Shown one piece after another: positions 19,037-27,792 of a DNA stretch of 64,000 bases. A model generated the notes under the pieces. The model searched no databases, was not told the DNA's origin, and saw only the letters and a program-made list of their open reading frames with translations. Position 1 is the stretch's first letter; the number at the start of each line of letters is the position of its first letter. The position numbers and the translations under genes were made by a program. Origin of the DNA: Actinoplanes sp. TBRC 11911 (GTDB taxonomy: Bacteria > Actinomycetota > Actinomycetes > Mycobacteriales > Micromonosporaceae); the NCBI RefSeq assembly GCF_012933445.1, contig NZ_JABBNC010000002.1, forward strand, positions 372,001-436,000. Direction: 5' to 3'.

Positions 19037-19252
19037 TCACTCGGAGATGAGCGCCAGCAATCCCTCGAAGTCGGTCGAGCACGGACCGCACGCTTTGAGG
19101 TGCGCGGCGATGCCTGGGTACCGGGTGCGGGCGGCCTGCGGGTCCGCGGCGTACAGCTCGGCGTAGACGTGCAGCGCCTCGGTCGCCTCCTCGCAGCCGA
19201 CGTCGCGTGGGTCGGTGTGCAGGAAGGCGTCGAGATCGATGTGGTCGTTCAT
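19037..19252 (-). CDS. Small zinc-finger anti-sigma-like protein
   Basis: 71 residues, soluble. The C-terminal HLKACGPCSTDFEGLLAL carries HxxxCxxC, the core of zinc-containing anti-sigma (ZAS) domains; a further Cys (DVGCEEATEAL) lies upstream. Its ATG overlaps the stop of the preceding sigma factor gene by 4 bp (ATGA), so translation is coupled. With no membrane helix it would be a cytoplasmic ZAS protein. Binding to the neighbouring sigma factor is inferred from position and motif. Confidence 0.75.
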   Translation of the reverse strand: MNDHIDLDAFLHTDPRDVGCEEATEALHVYAELYAADPQAARTRYPGIAAHLKACGPCSTDFEGLLALISE

Positions 19253-19866
19253 CGCTCCTCCGGCAGGTGGCCCTTGGCGACCAGGACGGCGCGTAGTTTG
19301 CGGCGGGCGTCGAAGAGGACCTTGTAGATGGCGTTGCGGTTGGTGCCGAGCCGTACGCGGAGCGCGTCGAGTGGGACGCCGTCCACGACGATCGCCTGGA
19401 AGATCTGCCGCTGATGGTCGGTGAGCTCATTCTCCACCGCGTGCCGGAAGACCACGAACAGCTCCCGCCATTCGGCCTCGCGTTCGGCGGAGAAACCGAA
19501 GACCGCGGGTACGCGCTCCCAGGCGATGCCGTCCAGTGGCACCGCCGGGTTGCGGGTCCAGAAGTGCCGGCCCAGCTTGGTGGAAACCTCGAAGACGACG
19601 AACCGGTACGCCCAGGTCGTGAACCGGCTCTCGCCGCGGAACTGGGACAGCTTGGCCAGCACCGCGAGCATCGCGTCGGCGGCGGCCTGGTGTGCGAGGT
19701 CGTCCACCTCGACGCCGGTCAGTCGCAGGCGGTTCGCGCGCCGGTTCGTCTCGGTGCGCGCGGCGCGCAGCAGCAGGTCGTGCAGCCGGGCGTGCGCGGC
19801 GTCGCGGGTGGCGCCGGTCGCGCGGAGGTCGGCGAGCCATTGCTCGGTTGCATCGTCGACGGCCAC
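19249..19866 (-). CDS. ECF-type RNA polymerase sigma factor
   Basis: 205 residues from GTG 19866. Region 2 is visible at about 45-110 (GVEVDDLAHQAAADAMLAVLAKLSQFRGESRFTTW-like; note FTTWAYRFVVFEV) and region 4 at about 150-200 (LTDHQRQIFQAIVVDGVPLDALRVRLGTNRNAIYKVLFDARRKLR). The frame stays open upstream, but the region before GTG 19866 has no sigma-like sequence. It is followed by the overlapping ZAS gene, so the pair forms a regulator/antagonist module. Target promoters are unknown. Confidence 0.85.
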   Translation of the reverse strand: MAVDDATEQWLADLRATGATRDAAHARLHDLLLRAARTETNRRANRLRLTGVEVDDLAHQAAADAMLAVLAKLSQFRGESRFTTWAYRFVVFEVSTKLGRHFWTRNPAVPLDGIAWERVPAVFGFSAEREAEWRELFVVFRHAVENELTDHQRQIFQAIVVDGVPLDALRVRLGTNRNAIYKVLFDARRKLRAVLVAKGHLPEER

Positions 19867-19933
19867 CCGCCCAAGGGTACGGCGCTCGGCCCGGGGAAGC
19901 GGGAGCCCGGACGGCTCCCGCTCCCATGCCTGC

Positions 19934-21049
19934 TCAGAAGGCGGCCAGGCCCTCCGAGTTGGCCCCGCCGGGGATCGTGGCGGACCCGATCGAGGTGAGC
20001 TTGCCGTCGTGGCCGATCCGGAACGCCTGTACCGCGTCGGTGCCGCCGCCGGTCTGCGCGTACAGGACACTCCCGTCCGACGACGCCGAAAGGTCGATCG
20101 AGCCGGCGCCCGCGGTCGCGGTGGTGGACAGCTTCCGCAACGACCCGCCGGGTCCGGTGCCGAACGCGGTGATCGTGGCGCTGCCCGCGTTGGCCAGGTA
20201 GAACGTGCCGTTTACGCCGATCACCCAGCAGGTGGCCTGACCGCCGGTGGCCGCGGCCGTCTTCGCGTCGAGCCGCCCGTTGCGGGCCAGCCCGAACGTC
20301 GCGGCCGCGTTCGGCCCCGACTCGGACACGACCACCTGCCGCGACCCGTCGAACGCCAGCGCGAACGGGCCGGTGGTGCCTTCGGCGTTGCGTACCGGTT
20401 TGGTTGCCGGACCGTGGGCGGCGCTCACCGCGTACGCAAGGATCTCATTGGTGTTGCCCTTGGTCGTGACCAGCAGCTGCCGGCCGTCCGGTGTGAACGC
20501 CACCTCGCCCGGCGTGTGCGTGAACTCGGGCGTGGCCGTCGGGTCGAGCCCGAGCGCGCGGTGCCAGCCCGCCTCCCGCACGAGCCGGTTCCCGTCCCGC
20601 CGGAACCCTTGAATCGAGCCGCCCTCGCGAGCGTTCAGCACGTACACGAGATTGCCGTGCACGGTCACGCTCACCGGGAACGCGCCCCCACTGCCGATCA
20701 CCTGTAGCCGCTCGAGCCGCGTGCCGCGCACCCCGAACACGGTGATCGTGTCGCTGCCGGCGTTGACCGCGTACAGCAGCCCGTGCCCCCGGTCCAGCGT
20801 CAGCGACCCTTGCGACGCCAGCGGATCCACCGCGGCTCCCGTTTCGAGCCCGCCACGCCCACCGGTCGCATAAACCCCAACCCGATGCAACCCCGAGTCG
20901 TACGCCACGACGCTGTTCCCGCCAAGCCCGTTGGCCTGCGCGAACACTCCGCCGTGCGAGCCACCGGACGCGTACGCGGGCGCGCCGAGAACGCCGGCCC
21001 CCACCAGAACGGCCCCGGCAACCGCCGCGGCCCGAACACCATGCCTCAT
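19934..21049 (-). CDS. Secreted beta-propeller (lactonase/YncE-like) protein
   Basis: 371 residues; the ATG at 21049 follows a GGAG site. The signal peptide (VRAAAVAGAVLVGAGVLGAPAYA) has an AYA cleavage site. The rest is a seven-bladed propeller with repeated blades such as LLYAVNAGSDTITVFGV, LVYVLNAREGGSIQGF and FYLANAGSATITAFG. Such proteins are often labelled lactonase-like without proven activity. It is 67 bases upstream of the ECF sigma gene on the same strand. Confidence 0.85.
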   Translation of the reverse strand: MRHGVRAAAVAGAVLVGAGVLGAPAYASGGSHGGVFAQANGLGGNSVVAYDSGLHRVGVYATGGRGGLETGAAVDPLASQGSLTLDRGHGLLYAVNAGSDTITVFGVRGTRLERLQVIGSGGAFPVSVTVHGNLVYVLNAREGGSIQGFRRDGNRLVREAGWHRALGLDPTATPEFTHTPGEVAFTPDGRQLLVTTKGNTNEILAYAVSAAHGPATKPVRNAEGTTGPFALAFDGSRQVVVSESGPNAAATFGLARNGRLDAKTAAATGGQATCWVIGVNGTFYLANAGSATITAFGTGPGGSLRKLSTTATAGAGSIDLSASSDGSVLYAQTGGGTDAVQAFRIGHDGKLTSIGSATIPGGANSEGLAAF

Positions 21050-21189
21050 GCCAACTCCATGTCTCGTGTGAAGGACATGAGTTGGCGTCCGCACCCCGCC
21101 AGATCTTTCCCCGCGTAACCATTCCCTAAGAACTAGCTGGTCAGGATCCGAGCAAGTCAGCGCGATGCCCATCGCCGGCGAGGTGACCT

Positions 21190-21268
21190 CGTGATCGTGC
21201 CGAGCACGCCGGCCAGAAGCGCCTCCAGCGTGTAGCCCGCCAGGATCAGCGTCCGCGGGCCGATCCGG
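21190..21268 (-). pseudogene. Internal fragment of a second MFS transporter
   Basis: The minus strand encodes RIGPRTLILAGYTLEALLAG and a little more. It aligns with VGARSLILTGYALEALLSGVLG of the MFS gene at 15779-17074 and nothing else of that gene remains. It is joined directly to a plus-strand fragment of the partner regulator. Confidence 0.7.
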
Positions 21269-21630
21269 GCGGTGTCCTGTTCATCCCCTCGGTCTTCGTG
21301 TGGCCGGACATCGCCGCCCACCTCGACGACAGCACGCCGAAAACCGTCATCTATCCCGCCCGGGGCGCGGCCACGCTTTTCACTCCCGAGTCGCCCATTC
21401 CGGACGCGCTGGCCGCGCTCATCGGGCGCTCCCGCGCACGTCTGCTCCTGGCGCTGGCCACCCCGGCGGCGACGACGCAGCTCTCGCACGGCCTGGACCT
21501 GCCGCTCGGCACCATCAGTGACCACCTGGCGGTCCTCCGCCGCGCCCGCTTGGTGCATCGTTCCCGGACCGGTCGATCGGTCCGCTACGAGCGGACCGCG
21601 CTGGGTGACGCCCTGGCGGAGCATCCCTGA
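21268..21630 (+). pseudogene. C-terminal fragment of a second ArsR-type regulator
   Basis: From GVLFIPSVFVWPD at 21271 to the stop at 21630 the frame matches the last 120 residues of the regulator at 17143-18138, including the winged helix GTISDHLAVLRRARLVHRS; I estimate about 80 percent identity. The first 200 residues are absent and replaced by the MFS fragment. A GTG at 21298 could still start a winged-helix-only protein, so leftover function is not excluded. Confidence 0.75.
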
Positions 21631-21634
21631 CCGG

Positions 21635-21952
21635 CTACGCGATCTCCTCCGGGGCGGGTGCCCGGAAACTCACGGGCTTGGCGTAGTCGCTGAAGTGGGC
21701 GGTGACCTGCGGGTTCTGTATCTTGACGATCCGCGGTTCACCCGGGGCGGCCACCCAGGTTAACGTGTCGCCCTCTTTCAGCTCCGTCGTCTGGACGCCG
21801 TCCACCGTGGCGACTCCTACCTTGGTCACCACACCGTCCGGCCGGGCCGCCTGGGCAACCTCCGACTTGAAATCGCACACCCCGGCGAGGGTCGCCAGGT
21901 GGGAATACCGGTCGGTCGGAACGTATTTGCCGACCGCGACCCCGGCCAGCAC
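21635..21952 (-). pseudogene. C-terminal fragment of an LppX/LprG-like lipoprotein
   Basis: The 105-residue frame (LAGVCDFKSEVAQ..., TKVGVATVDGVQTTELKEGD, TLTWVAAPGEPRIVKIQ, AHFSDYAKPVSF) resembles the C-terminal half of actinobacterial lipoproteins of the LolA/LppX fold. There is no signal peptide or lipobox, and an in-frame TAG sits about 13 codons before the first GTG. It is probably a truncated relic at the left edge of the biosynthetic cluster. Confidence 0.6.
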
Positions 21953-22110
21953 TTCGTGCGGCGCGTCGCGGCATACGTCGTCTAGGGTGGGCTATGCCGA
22001 GTCCGTGACGACCGGCCTGCGGAGGACGGGATGAGGACGGTCTACTCCACAGTGTGTGCGTGCTCATACACCCCACGATCGCCAGTTTCGCCGACCTAGC
22101 ACCCATCTCC

Positions 22111-23247
22111 ATGACCACTTCGGTGGTGACCCTTTTCAGCGGCGGTTTGGACAGCGCATACACGCTGCTGCGACTGGGCGAGCTCGGCTTCCGCGACGTC
22201 ACCGCGCTGCTCGTTGACGTGGGAGCGCCCTATGACGAGCCGCTGCTGAAGGAGACTGCCGCGCGCCTCGGAGCGCAGCTGCGGATCATCGACGCCCGGG
22301 AGACGTTCGCCGAGGAGTTCGTGGCGCCTGCGATCGCCGCCCACGCGACCTATCTGAACACCCACCCGGTGAGCTCCTCGCTGAGCCGGCCGTTGCTGGC
22401 CCGCGAGGCCGTCCGGATCGCCGGGGAGATCGGCGCCCGGGTCGTCCTGCACACCGCCAACCAGTCGCAGAACAGCCTGCGGCGGCTCAACGGCGCCATC
22501 GCGGCACTTGGCTATGACGGATTCTTCGGGACGCCGTATGAGCTGGACGCCGATTCGCGCCTGAAGAAGCAGGCCGCGCTCGAGCACGCCGGCCTGAGTT
22601 TCTACGTCCAGCGCGAGACCAGCGGCGACGAGAACCTGTGGTGCCGTGAGTTCGAGTCGGGTGTGCTCGACGACCCCGAGGACGTCCGGGTCCCCGCCGA
22701 AATGTTCGAGTGGAGCCGGCTCGCCGGCGAGCCCGCGGACGAGACGCTGGTACTGGCGTTCCGCGAGGGCCGTCCGGTGGCCGTGGACGGCGAAGTGCTT
22801 CCGCTGGTCGAGCTGATCATGCGGCTCAACGAGAGAGTGGGCCGGTACGGGCTGGGTCGCTACACCAGCCTCGAGCACATCGACACCGGCGAGAAGGTCG
22901 TCGAGGTGCGCGAGATGCCCGCCGCCCACCTGCTGCTCGACGCGTACCGGCGGCTCGAGAGCGCCACGGTGAGCAGCGAGACGATCCGTACGAAGCTGGT
23001 CGTCGAGCAGGCATGGGTGCGTGAGGCCGTGGAGGGCCGCTGGTTCGGGCAGTTGCGCGAGGCCTGCCAGCGCTTCGTGTTCGAGGTCCGCGCGCACGTG
23101 ACCGGCGAGATCCGCTACCACCTCGGCCGGCACGGCGCCGACGTCACGTCGGTGCGTGCGGCTCGCCCGCTCTACATCCGGGACCGGGACGCCTGGGAGA
23201 CCGTTGCCTGCGGGCGCGGCACCCGATCGTTCACCACCCTCGGCTGA
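22111..23247 (+). CDS. Argininosuccinate synthase-like ligase (divergent ArgG paralogue)
   Basis: 378 residues from ATG 22111 (GTG 22054 is an alternative). The ATP PP-loop reads LFSGGLDSAYTLLRL (ArgG: SGGLDTS). The DENLW motif and the C-terminal ArgG helical region (GRYGLGRYTSLEHI, VEVREMP) are present. The ArgG glycine-rich substrate segment is replaced by LHTANQSQNSLRRL, so the substrates probably differ from citrulline and aspartate. It should adenylate a ureido or carboxyl group and join it to an amine. First gene of a plus-strand trio with a dioxygenase and a LysE exporter. Confidence 0.82.
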   Translation: MTTSVVTLFSGGLDSAYTLLRLGELGFRDVTALLVDVGAPYDEPLLKETAARLGAQLRIIDARETFAEEFVAPAIAAHATYLNTHPVSSSLSRPLLAREAVRIAGEIGARVVLHTANQSQNSLRRLNGAIAALGYDGFFGTPYELDADSRLKKQAALEHAGLSFYVQRETSGDENLWCREFESGVLDDPEDVRVPAEMFEWSRLAGEPADETLVLAFREGRPVAVDGEVLPLVELIMRLNERVGRYGLGRYTSLEHIDTGEKVVEVREMPAAHLLLDAYRRLESATVSSETIRTKLVVEQAWVREAVEGRWFGQLREACQRFVFEVRAHVTGEIRYHLGRHGADVTSVRAARPLYIRDRDAWETVACGRGTRSFTTLG

Positions 23248-23271
23248 CCCGTTGACTCAGGAGGCGCCATC

Positions 23272-23982
23272 ATGACCACCGACCTCGCCGGTACTGGCTA
23301 CCATCACGGCCACCTCGGCCAGATCCTGGGCCGCGACCTGGCCACCGACGCCGACTGGGCGGCGTTTGCCGACACCTGGAACCGCCTGCTGCTCGACGAG
23401 TACATGGCTGACGGCGGCACCTACCGCTACCGCCGTTACGCCGAGTTCCACTGCGACTCCACGGGTCTGCGCCCGATGCCGCACGTCCCCTATTCCCAGT
23501 CGAAGGACGTCAACCATCTCAATGGCGGGATCGAGCGGTGGTACCAGCCGTTCGAGCCGGACGCGGCCGGGTCGCCGATCCTGGCCGGGCTCGTCCGGTG
23601 CGCCGTCAGCGTGCTCGACGCGGCCGCCGGACCGGGCAGCTGGAGGTTACGAAGCTTCCAGAACCGGATCTACGCGCGCTCCGGGGCACTCGGCAAGCCC
23701 ACGCCGGAGGGTGTGCATCGCGACGGCGTGGACTACGTGGTCGCGCTGCTGGTTGACCGGGTCAACGTCAAGGGTGGGGACAGCAGCCTGTACACGCCGG
23801 ACCGGGAGCGCCTCACGACGATCACGTTGGCCCAGCCGGGTGAGCTGATCCTCAACGACGACGAGGCGACGCGGCACGGCGTGCGGCCGCTGACGCCGGG
23901 TCCCGGCCAGGGCGAGTCGTTCCGGGACGTTTTGATCGCCATGTTCACCCGCGAAGGGCGTTTCGAGGAGAGCTCTTGCTGA
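23272..23982 (+). CDS. 2OG-Fe(II) dioxygenase of the PF10014 (isoleucine dioxygenase-like) family
   Basis: 236 residues. The iron ligands are His149 and Asp151 in GVHRDGVDYV and His202 in EATRHGVRPL. The family includes bacterial L-isoleucine 4-hydroxylase (IDO), so free amino acid hydroxylation is plausible. It is preceded by an AGGAGG-like site. Its last codons overlap the LysE exporter start, which suggests that the hydroxylated amino acid is exported. Specificity cannot be read from sequence. Confidence 0.85.
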   Translation: MTTDLAGTGYHHGHLGQILGRDLATDADWAAFADTWNRLLLDEYMADGGTYRYRRYAEFHCDSTGLRPMPHVPYSQSKDVNHLNGGIERWYQPFEPDAAGSPILAGLVRCAVSVLDAAAGPGSWRLRSFQNRIYARSGALGKPTPEGVHRDGVDYVVALLVDRVNVKGGDSSLYTPDRERLTTITLAQPGELILNDDEATRHGVRPLTPGPGQGESFRDVLIAMFTREGRFEESSC

Positions 23983-24614
23983 CGCATCTGCTGACCTTCG
24001 GCGCGCTGGCCGCACTGATCATCGTCGTCCCCGGTCCGGACCTCGCGCTGATCACCCGGACGGCCATGACGCACGGCCGGTGGCCGGTCCTCGCCGTCTG
24101 TGCGGGCACCGTGGCCGGGATCCTGTTCCACGCGACGATCGCCATGCTCGGCGTCACGGCCATCGTGACGGCCTCGGCTGCGGCGTTCACCATCCTGCAG
24201 ATCGCCGGCGGCCTCTACCTGGCATACCTTGGCATCACCGGGTTGCTGCAGACGATCCTGGCGGCCCGGGTGCCGGAGCGGGGCGATGCGGAGGCGGACC
24301 CGGGCGCACGCCGGACGATCGGCAGCGCATTTCGGCAGGGAGTGCTCAGCAACGCGCTGAACCCCAAGGTAGCGGTGTTCTTCGTGACCTTCGTGCCGCA
24401 GTTCGTGCGGGCCGGCCACGCCGTGCTGCCGCAGACGATGGCGTTGTCGGCCGTGTTCCTGAGCATCGCGGCGGTCTGGCACACAACCTACGCCCTGCTG
24501 ATTCTGCGGCTGCAACGGTTCTTCCGCCGGCCCTCGGTGCGGCACGTGCTCGAGGTGCTGACCAGCCTCGTGCTGCTCGGCCTCGGGGCCCGGCTCGCGC
24601 TGGAGCTGCTGTGA
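23976..24614 (+). CDS. LysE/RhtB family amino acid exporter
   Basis: 212 residues and six membrane segments. The N-terminal signature LIIVVPGPDLALITRTAMTHG and the mid-protein NALNPKVAVFFVTFVPQF are diagnostic of LysE/RhtB translocators. It starts at TTG 23976, overlapping the dioxygenase stop, with GAGGAG a few bases upstream. Members export amino acids or derivatives. In this cluster it probably exports the product or an amino acid intermediate and may give self-protection. Confidence 0.9.
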   Translation: MLTHLLTFGALAALIIVVPGPDLALITRTAMTHGRWPVLAVCAGTVAGILFHATIAMLGVTAIVTASAAAFTILQIAGGLYLAYLGITGLLQTILAARVPERGDAEADPGARRTIGSAFRQGVLSNALNPKVAVFFVTFVPQFVRAGHAVLPQTMALSAVFLSIAAVWHTTYALLILRLQRFFRRPSVRHVLEVLTSLVLLGLGARLALELL

Positions 24615-24618
24615 GCTG

Positions 24619-25440
24619 TCATCCGCGGGCCTCGATCAGGCCCCACGGCTGCACGGCCCGGTAGGACCGCAGCCGTGCCAGCGGTACGTCCACCACCGCG
24701 GTGACCGGTGTTCGGCCGGCGCGCCACGCGACCAGGTCGCGTGGCACTCCGGCCTCGTCGAACGCGATGCCGTCGCAGACCAGCGAGCCGCCGCCCATCG
24801 GAGCTCCCGCGTAGTTGGCGACCGCGACCGCGTACTTGTTCTCGAAGGACCGGGTGCGTACCTGTGCGTCCCGGATATGGCACAGCGGCCCGGCGTTCGG
24901 CACCAGCACCATCTCTGCTCCGGCGGCCGCCAGCGCCCGGCCGGCCTCCGGGAATACCCGGTCGTAGCAGATCATCACGCCGGTCCGCACCACGCCACCA
25001 CCGGGGCGCGGAAGGTCGGCCACCGGGAATCGAGAACCCGGCAGCAGGGCATCCTCGCCGGCGAAGCGCGCCAGATTCACTTTGGTGTAGCGCAGGAGAA
25101 CCATGCCGTCGGCACCGACCAAGGCGGCACAGTTGGTCAGTCCCGCACCCTCGACGCCGAGGTAGGTGGCCACCACCGCGACGTTCAGCTCGCCGGTCAG
25201 CCGGGAAAGGCGCGCGAGGAATTCCTTCCCGGCCCGGTCCGCCGCGGCACGGAAGGCGGGCGAACCTGCCTCGGCACGAGTGGGCAGCCGGTAGCCGGTG
25301 TTCCACAGCTCCGGCAGCACGATCAGCTCCGCACCGGCCTCGGCCGCGTCGCGCACGAGCCTGGCGGCCTCAGCGGCCGCGGCCGGCGGTTCAGGCGCGG
25401 GCTGCTGCACCACGCCGATGCGCAGCGAATCCTCAGCCAA
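24619..25440 (-). CDS. Carbon-nitrogen hydrolase (nitrilase superfamily)
   Basis: 273 residues from TTG 25440, which overlaps the flippase stop by 8 bases. The Glu-Lys-Cys triad is visible: Glu44 (PELWNTGY), Lys120 (YTKVNL) and Cys158 (MICYDRVFPE). The superfamily hydrolyses amides, nitriles or carbamoyl groups. As last gene of the nine-cistron operon it may trim an amide or release the final product. Convergent with lysE, with a gap of 4 bases. Confidence 0.88.
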   Translation of the reverse strand: MAEDSLRIGVVQQPAPEPPAAAAEAARLVRDAAEAGAELIVLPELWNTGYRLPTRAEAGSPAFRAAADRAGKEFLARLSRLTGELNVAVVATYLGVEGAGLTNCAALVGADGMVLLRYTKVNLARFAGEDALLPGSRFPVADLPRPGGGVVRTGVMICYDRVFPEAGRALAAAGAEMVLVPNAGPLCHIRDAQVRTRSFENKYAVAVANYAGAPMGGGSLVCDGIAFDEAGVPRDLVAWRAGRTPVTAVVDVPLARLRSYRAVQPWGLIEARG

Positions 25441-26722
25441 CGGTCTGCTCCGTCCGAAGCGGACGGCGCAGGACTTGCGGCAACGCCAAGCCGATTGTCT
25501 CGGTCAGCACGCCACCGAACACCGCGAGCGCCGCGCAGGTCACGCCCGGTAGGCCTGCGGCGACCAGGGCGGCCAGCACGACGGCCAGGCCGGTCAGGTG
25601 CACGCCGACGCCGTACGAAAGGATCCGGGTGCGCCCGGTCGCCATGGTGGTGGCTCGCAGATAGCCGCGCACCACCCAACCCGCCGGAATCAGCAGTGTC
25701 CACAGCGACCCGGCCAGCGCCACGTCCAGTGCATGATCGTCCAATCCGGAAAACCCGCTCATATACCAGTCGCGCAGCGGAGTGAACAGCGCGATCCCGT
25801 ACCCGGCGGTGACCACGCACACGAGCAGCGTCCCGAGCCGGCGCGGCGTGGCGTCGGCCGGGTCCCGGAGCAGTGCGGCTGTGCTCACCGTCTCGTAGTC
25901 GGCCGTCGGGCCGGTGAACAGCGACAGCAAGCCGTAGACAATCGGCCACGCGGCCAGCGACGACAGTGAGCCGGCCGCGTACCCGATGCCGATCGTGGTG
26001 AGCAGCTGCGGAACCATGTTCAGCACCCGCACCGCGGCCAGCGGCAGGTGCGCGGTCCCGATGGATCGCAGGCCGGTCGGCGGTGCGGTGTCGCGGCCGG
26101 TGTCGATGCGGCGCAGGCGCATTGCCAGCGTGGTCGCCTCGGCGCACGCGCCGAGGGTTAGCGCGAAGGCGCCGACCACCGCGCCGGAGGACACGAACGG
26201 CGCGACGCACCAGGCGAATGTCGCCGATACGGCCAGCCGGACGCCGGTGGCCACACCGATGCCGCCCGTTGCGCCGGCCGCGACGAGCCGGCCGTGCTGG
26301 AAGCGTCGCGAGGCCACCGCCACGGACGCCGGCGCGAGTACGAGCAGTGCCCAGCCCGCGTCGCGTGCGGTGGCGGCGTCCAAGTGGAAAAGGGACGTCA
26401 GCAGTGGCCGGCACAGCCCCACGGCCGCCACGACGACGGCGGCCGCGATGCCGAGGGCCACGGCGTAACGGCGGACGCTGCGGCGTGCGTACCGGCTGTC
26501 GAGGATGACCACCAGCGGCGCGAGGGCGAGTGAGGGACCATTCACCACGACGATGACGGCGACCGCGATGCCCAGCGCCGCGACAGCCTGCGTGGTTGAA
26601 CCTGACCGCGCCACCGCGGCGGCGACCACCGGGATCTCCAGCACGAGCATGCTGGAACCAAGGCTCGTGGGCAGCCACTGCCACCAGAGCTTGCCCAGCG
26701 ACGAGGTACGCACGTTTGTCAC
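25433..26722 (-). CDS. Polytopic membrane protein, flippase/MATE-like exporter
   Basis: 429 residues, about 12 hydrophobic helices and no large soluble domain. The layout resembles the MOP (MATE/polysaccharide flippase) superfamily, though I see no decisive motif. GTG 26722 overlaps the ThiF-like stop (GTGA), so the two are translationally coupled. In peptide-based systems with a short precursor and an E1-like enzyme, the gene after the E1 is often the exporter; that role is inferred here. Confidence 0.7.
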   Translation of the reverse strand: MTNVRTSSLGKLWWQWLPTSLGSSMLVLEIPVVAAAVARSGSTTQAVAALGIAVAVIVVVNGPSLALAPLVVILDSRYARRSVRRYAVALGIAAAVVVAAVGLCRPLLTSLFHLDAATARDAGWALLVLAPASVAVASRRFQHGRLVAAGATGGIGVATGVRLAVSATFAWCVAPFVSSGAVVGAFALTLGACAEATTLAMRLRRIDTGRDTAPPTGLRSIGTAHLPLAAVRVLNMVPQLLTTIGIGYAAGSLSSLAAWPIVYGLLSLFTGPTADYETVSTAALLRDPADATPRRLGTLLVCVVTAGYGIALFTPLRDWYMSGFSGLDDHALDVALAGSLWTLLIPAGWVVRGYLRATTMATGRTRILSYGVGVHLTGLAVVLAALVAAGLPGVTCAALAVFGGVLTETIGLALPQVLRRPLRTEQTVG

Positions 26723-27765
26723 GCCGCCCGTCGCTCCAGCCGATACGCCTCGCAGCGGCAGCCGGGCCGGAAGTCGTACTCGGTGAAGGTGAAGGTGAGC
26801 GAGTCGGTGTTGACGTACAGGCTCTGTCCGCTGGTGCGGGTTTTCTCTTTGGCGCCGGACAGGAGTTGAAGCACCTCGTTGACGGCGATACCGGCGAGCA
26901 TCGCCACGGTGGAACCGGTCAGCGCCGCCGTCTCCTCGTGCCGCAGGATGTCGAAGCCGTAGATTCCCGCGCACTCCCAGCACGGCGTTACACCTGGAAG
27001 CATGGTTGGCCCGACCCGGGCACCCTTGTCGGTGGCGCCGATCGACGTCAGCGGTACCCCCGTGCGAAGACTGGCCAGATTGGACCAGGTCGCCGCCAGT
27101 TCGCGCGGCCGATCGAAAGCGTGCACGAAGAAGTCCGCGCCGTCGATGAGCTCGGCCAGGTCATCCGCCGACTGGATCGTCCGGTCATGGGCGGTGAAGG
27201 CGGTGCGCGAGTTCTGCCGGAAGAGGTGCCGGCGCAGCGACTCCAGCTTGTGCGAGCCGACGTCCTCCTCGTCCAGGGTGGCGTGTGTCGGCAGGTTGTC
27301 GACCGCGAACGTGTCGAAGTCCACCGCCTCGAGGTGCCCGACGCCGGCCGCGTTGAGCAGGCGAAGCAGTGTCGTCCCGCCGGCGCCGGTGCCCACGACC
27401 ACCACCCGGGCGTCGCCGATACGCCGCTGGCCGTCGAAGCCGGACCAGCCTGGCCGGTCGAACAACCGCAGGTAGTTGATCTGGCGGCTCCACCGCTGCG
27501 CCACGTCGACGTCGAGACCGTCGGTGTCCTCGACACTCTCGAGGACACCGACGCCGGCCAGCCCGCTGAGCCACTCGTCGGTGTCGGGATATTTCGTCCG
27601 CAACTGCTCGACGGCCGCGGTACCGTCCAGGCCGACCACGAATTCGACCATCTCGGGCGTCGGGTCAGTGATCCGCACCTTGTCGGGACCGACCCCGATG
27701 AACAAGTGATTCTCGTCCTGCCGGTGATAGACCCGCAGGAAGGGCTTGAGGCGAGGGTTGCTCAC
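26719..27765 (-). CDS. E1-like (ThiF/MccB-type) peptide adenylyltransferase with N-terminal leader-binding domain
   Basis: 348 residues; GTG 27765 follows GGAGG. Residues 1-85 (LKPFLRVYHRQDENHLFIGV, TPEMVEFVVGLDG) look like the peptide-clamp or RRE region found before ThiF domains in RiPP clusters and in MccB. The E1 domain has the nucleotide motif VVVVGTGAGG (121-130), VDFDTFAVDNL, and a zinc site of CWEC (262/265) and CRC (336/338). Such enzymes adenylate a peptide C-terminus or leader-bound residue. A 20-residue peptide gene directly precedes it. Confidence 0.83.
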   Translation of the reverse strand: MSNPRLKPFLRVYHRQDENHLFIGVGPDKVRITDPTPEMVEFVVGLDGTAAVEQLRTKYPDTDEWLSGLAGVGVLESVEDTDGLDVDVAQRWSRQINYLRLFDRPGWSGFDGQRRIGDARVVVVGTGAGGTTLLRLLNAAGVGHLEAVDFDTFAVDNLPTHATLDEEDVGSHKLESLRRHLFRQNSRTAFTAHDRTIQSADDLAELIDGADFFVHAFDRPRELAATWSNLASLRTGVPLTSIGATDKGARVGPTMLPGVTPCWECAGIYGFDILRHEETAALTGSTVAMLAGIAVNEVLQLLSGAKEKTRTSGQSLYVNTDSLTFTFTEYDFRPGCRCEAYRLERRAA

Positions 27766-27792
27766 GGTGTCCTCCGCTGTGTCACACGGGTC

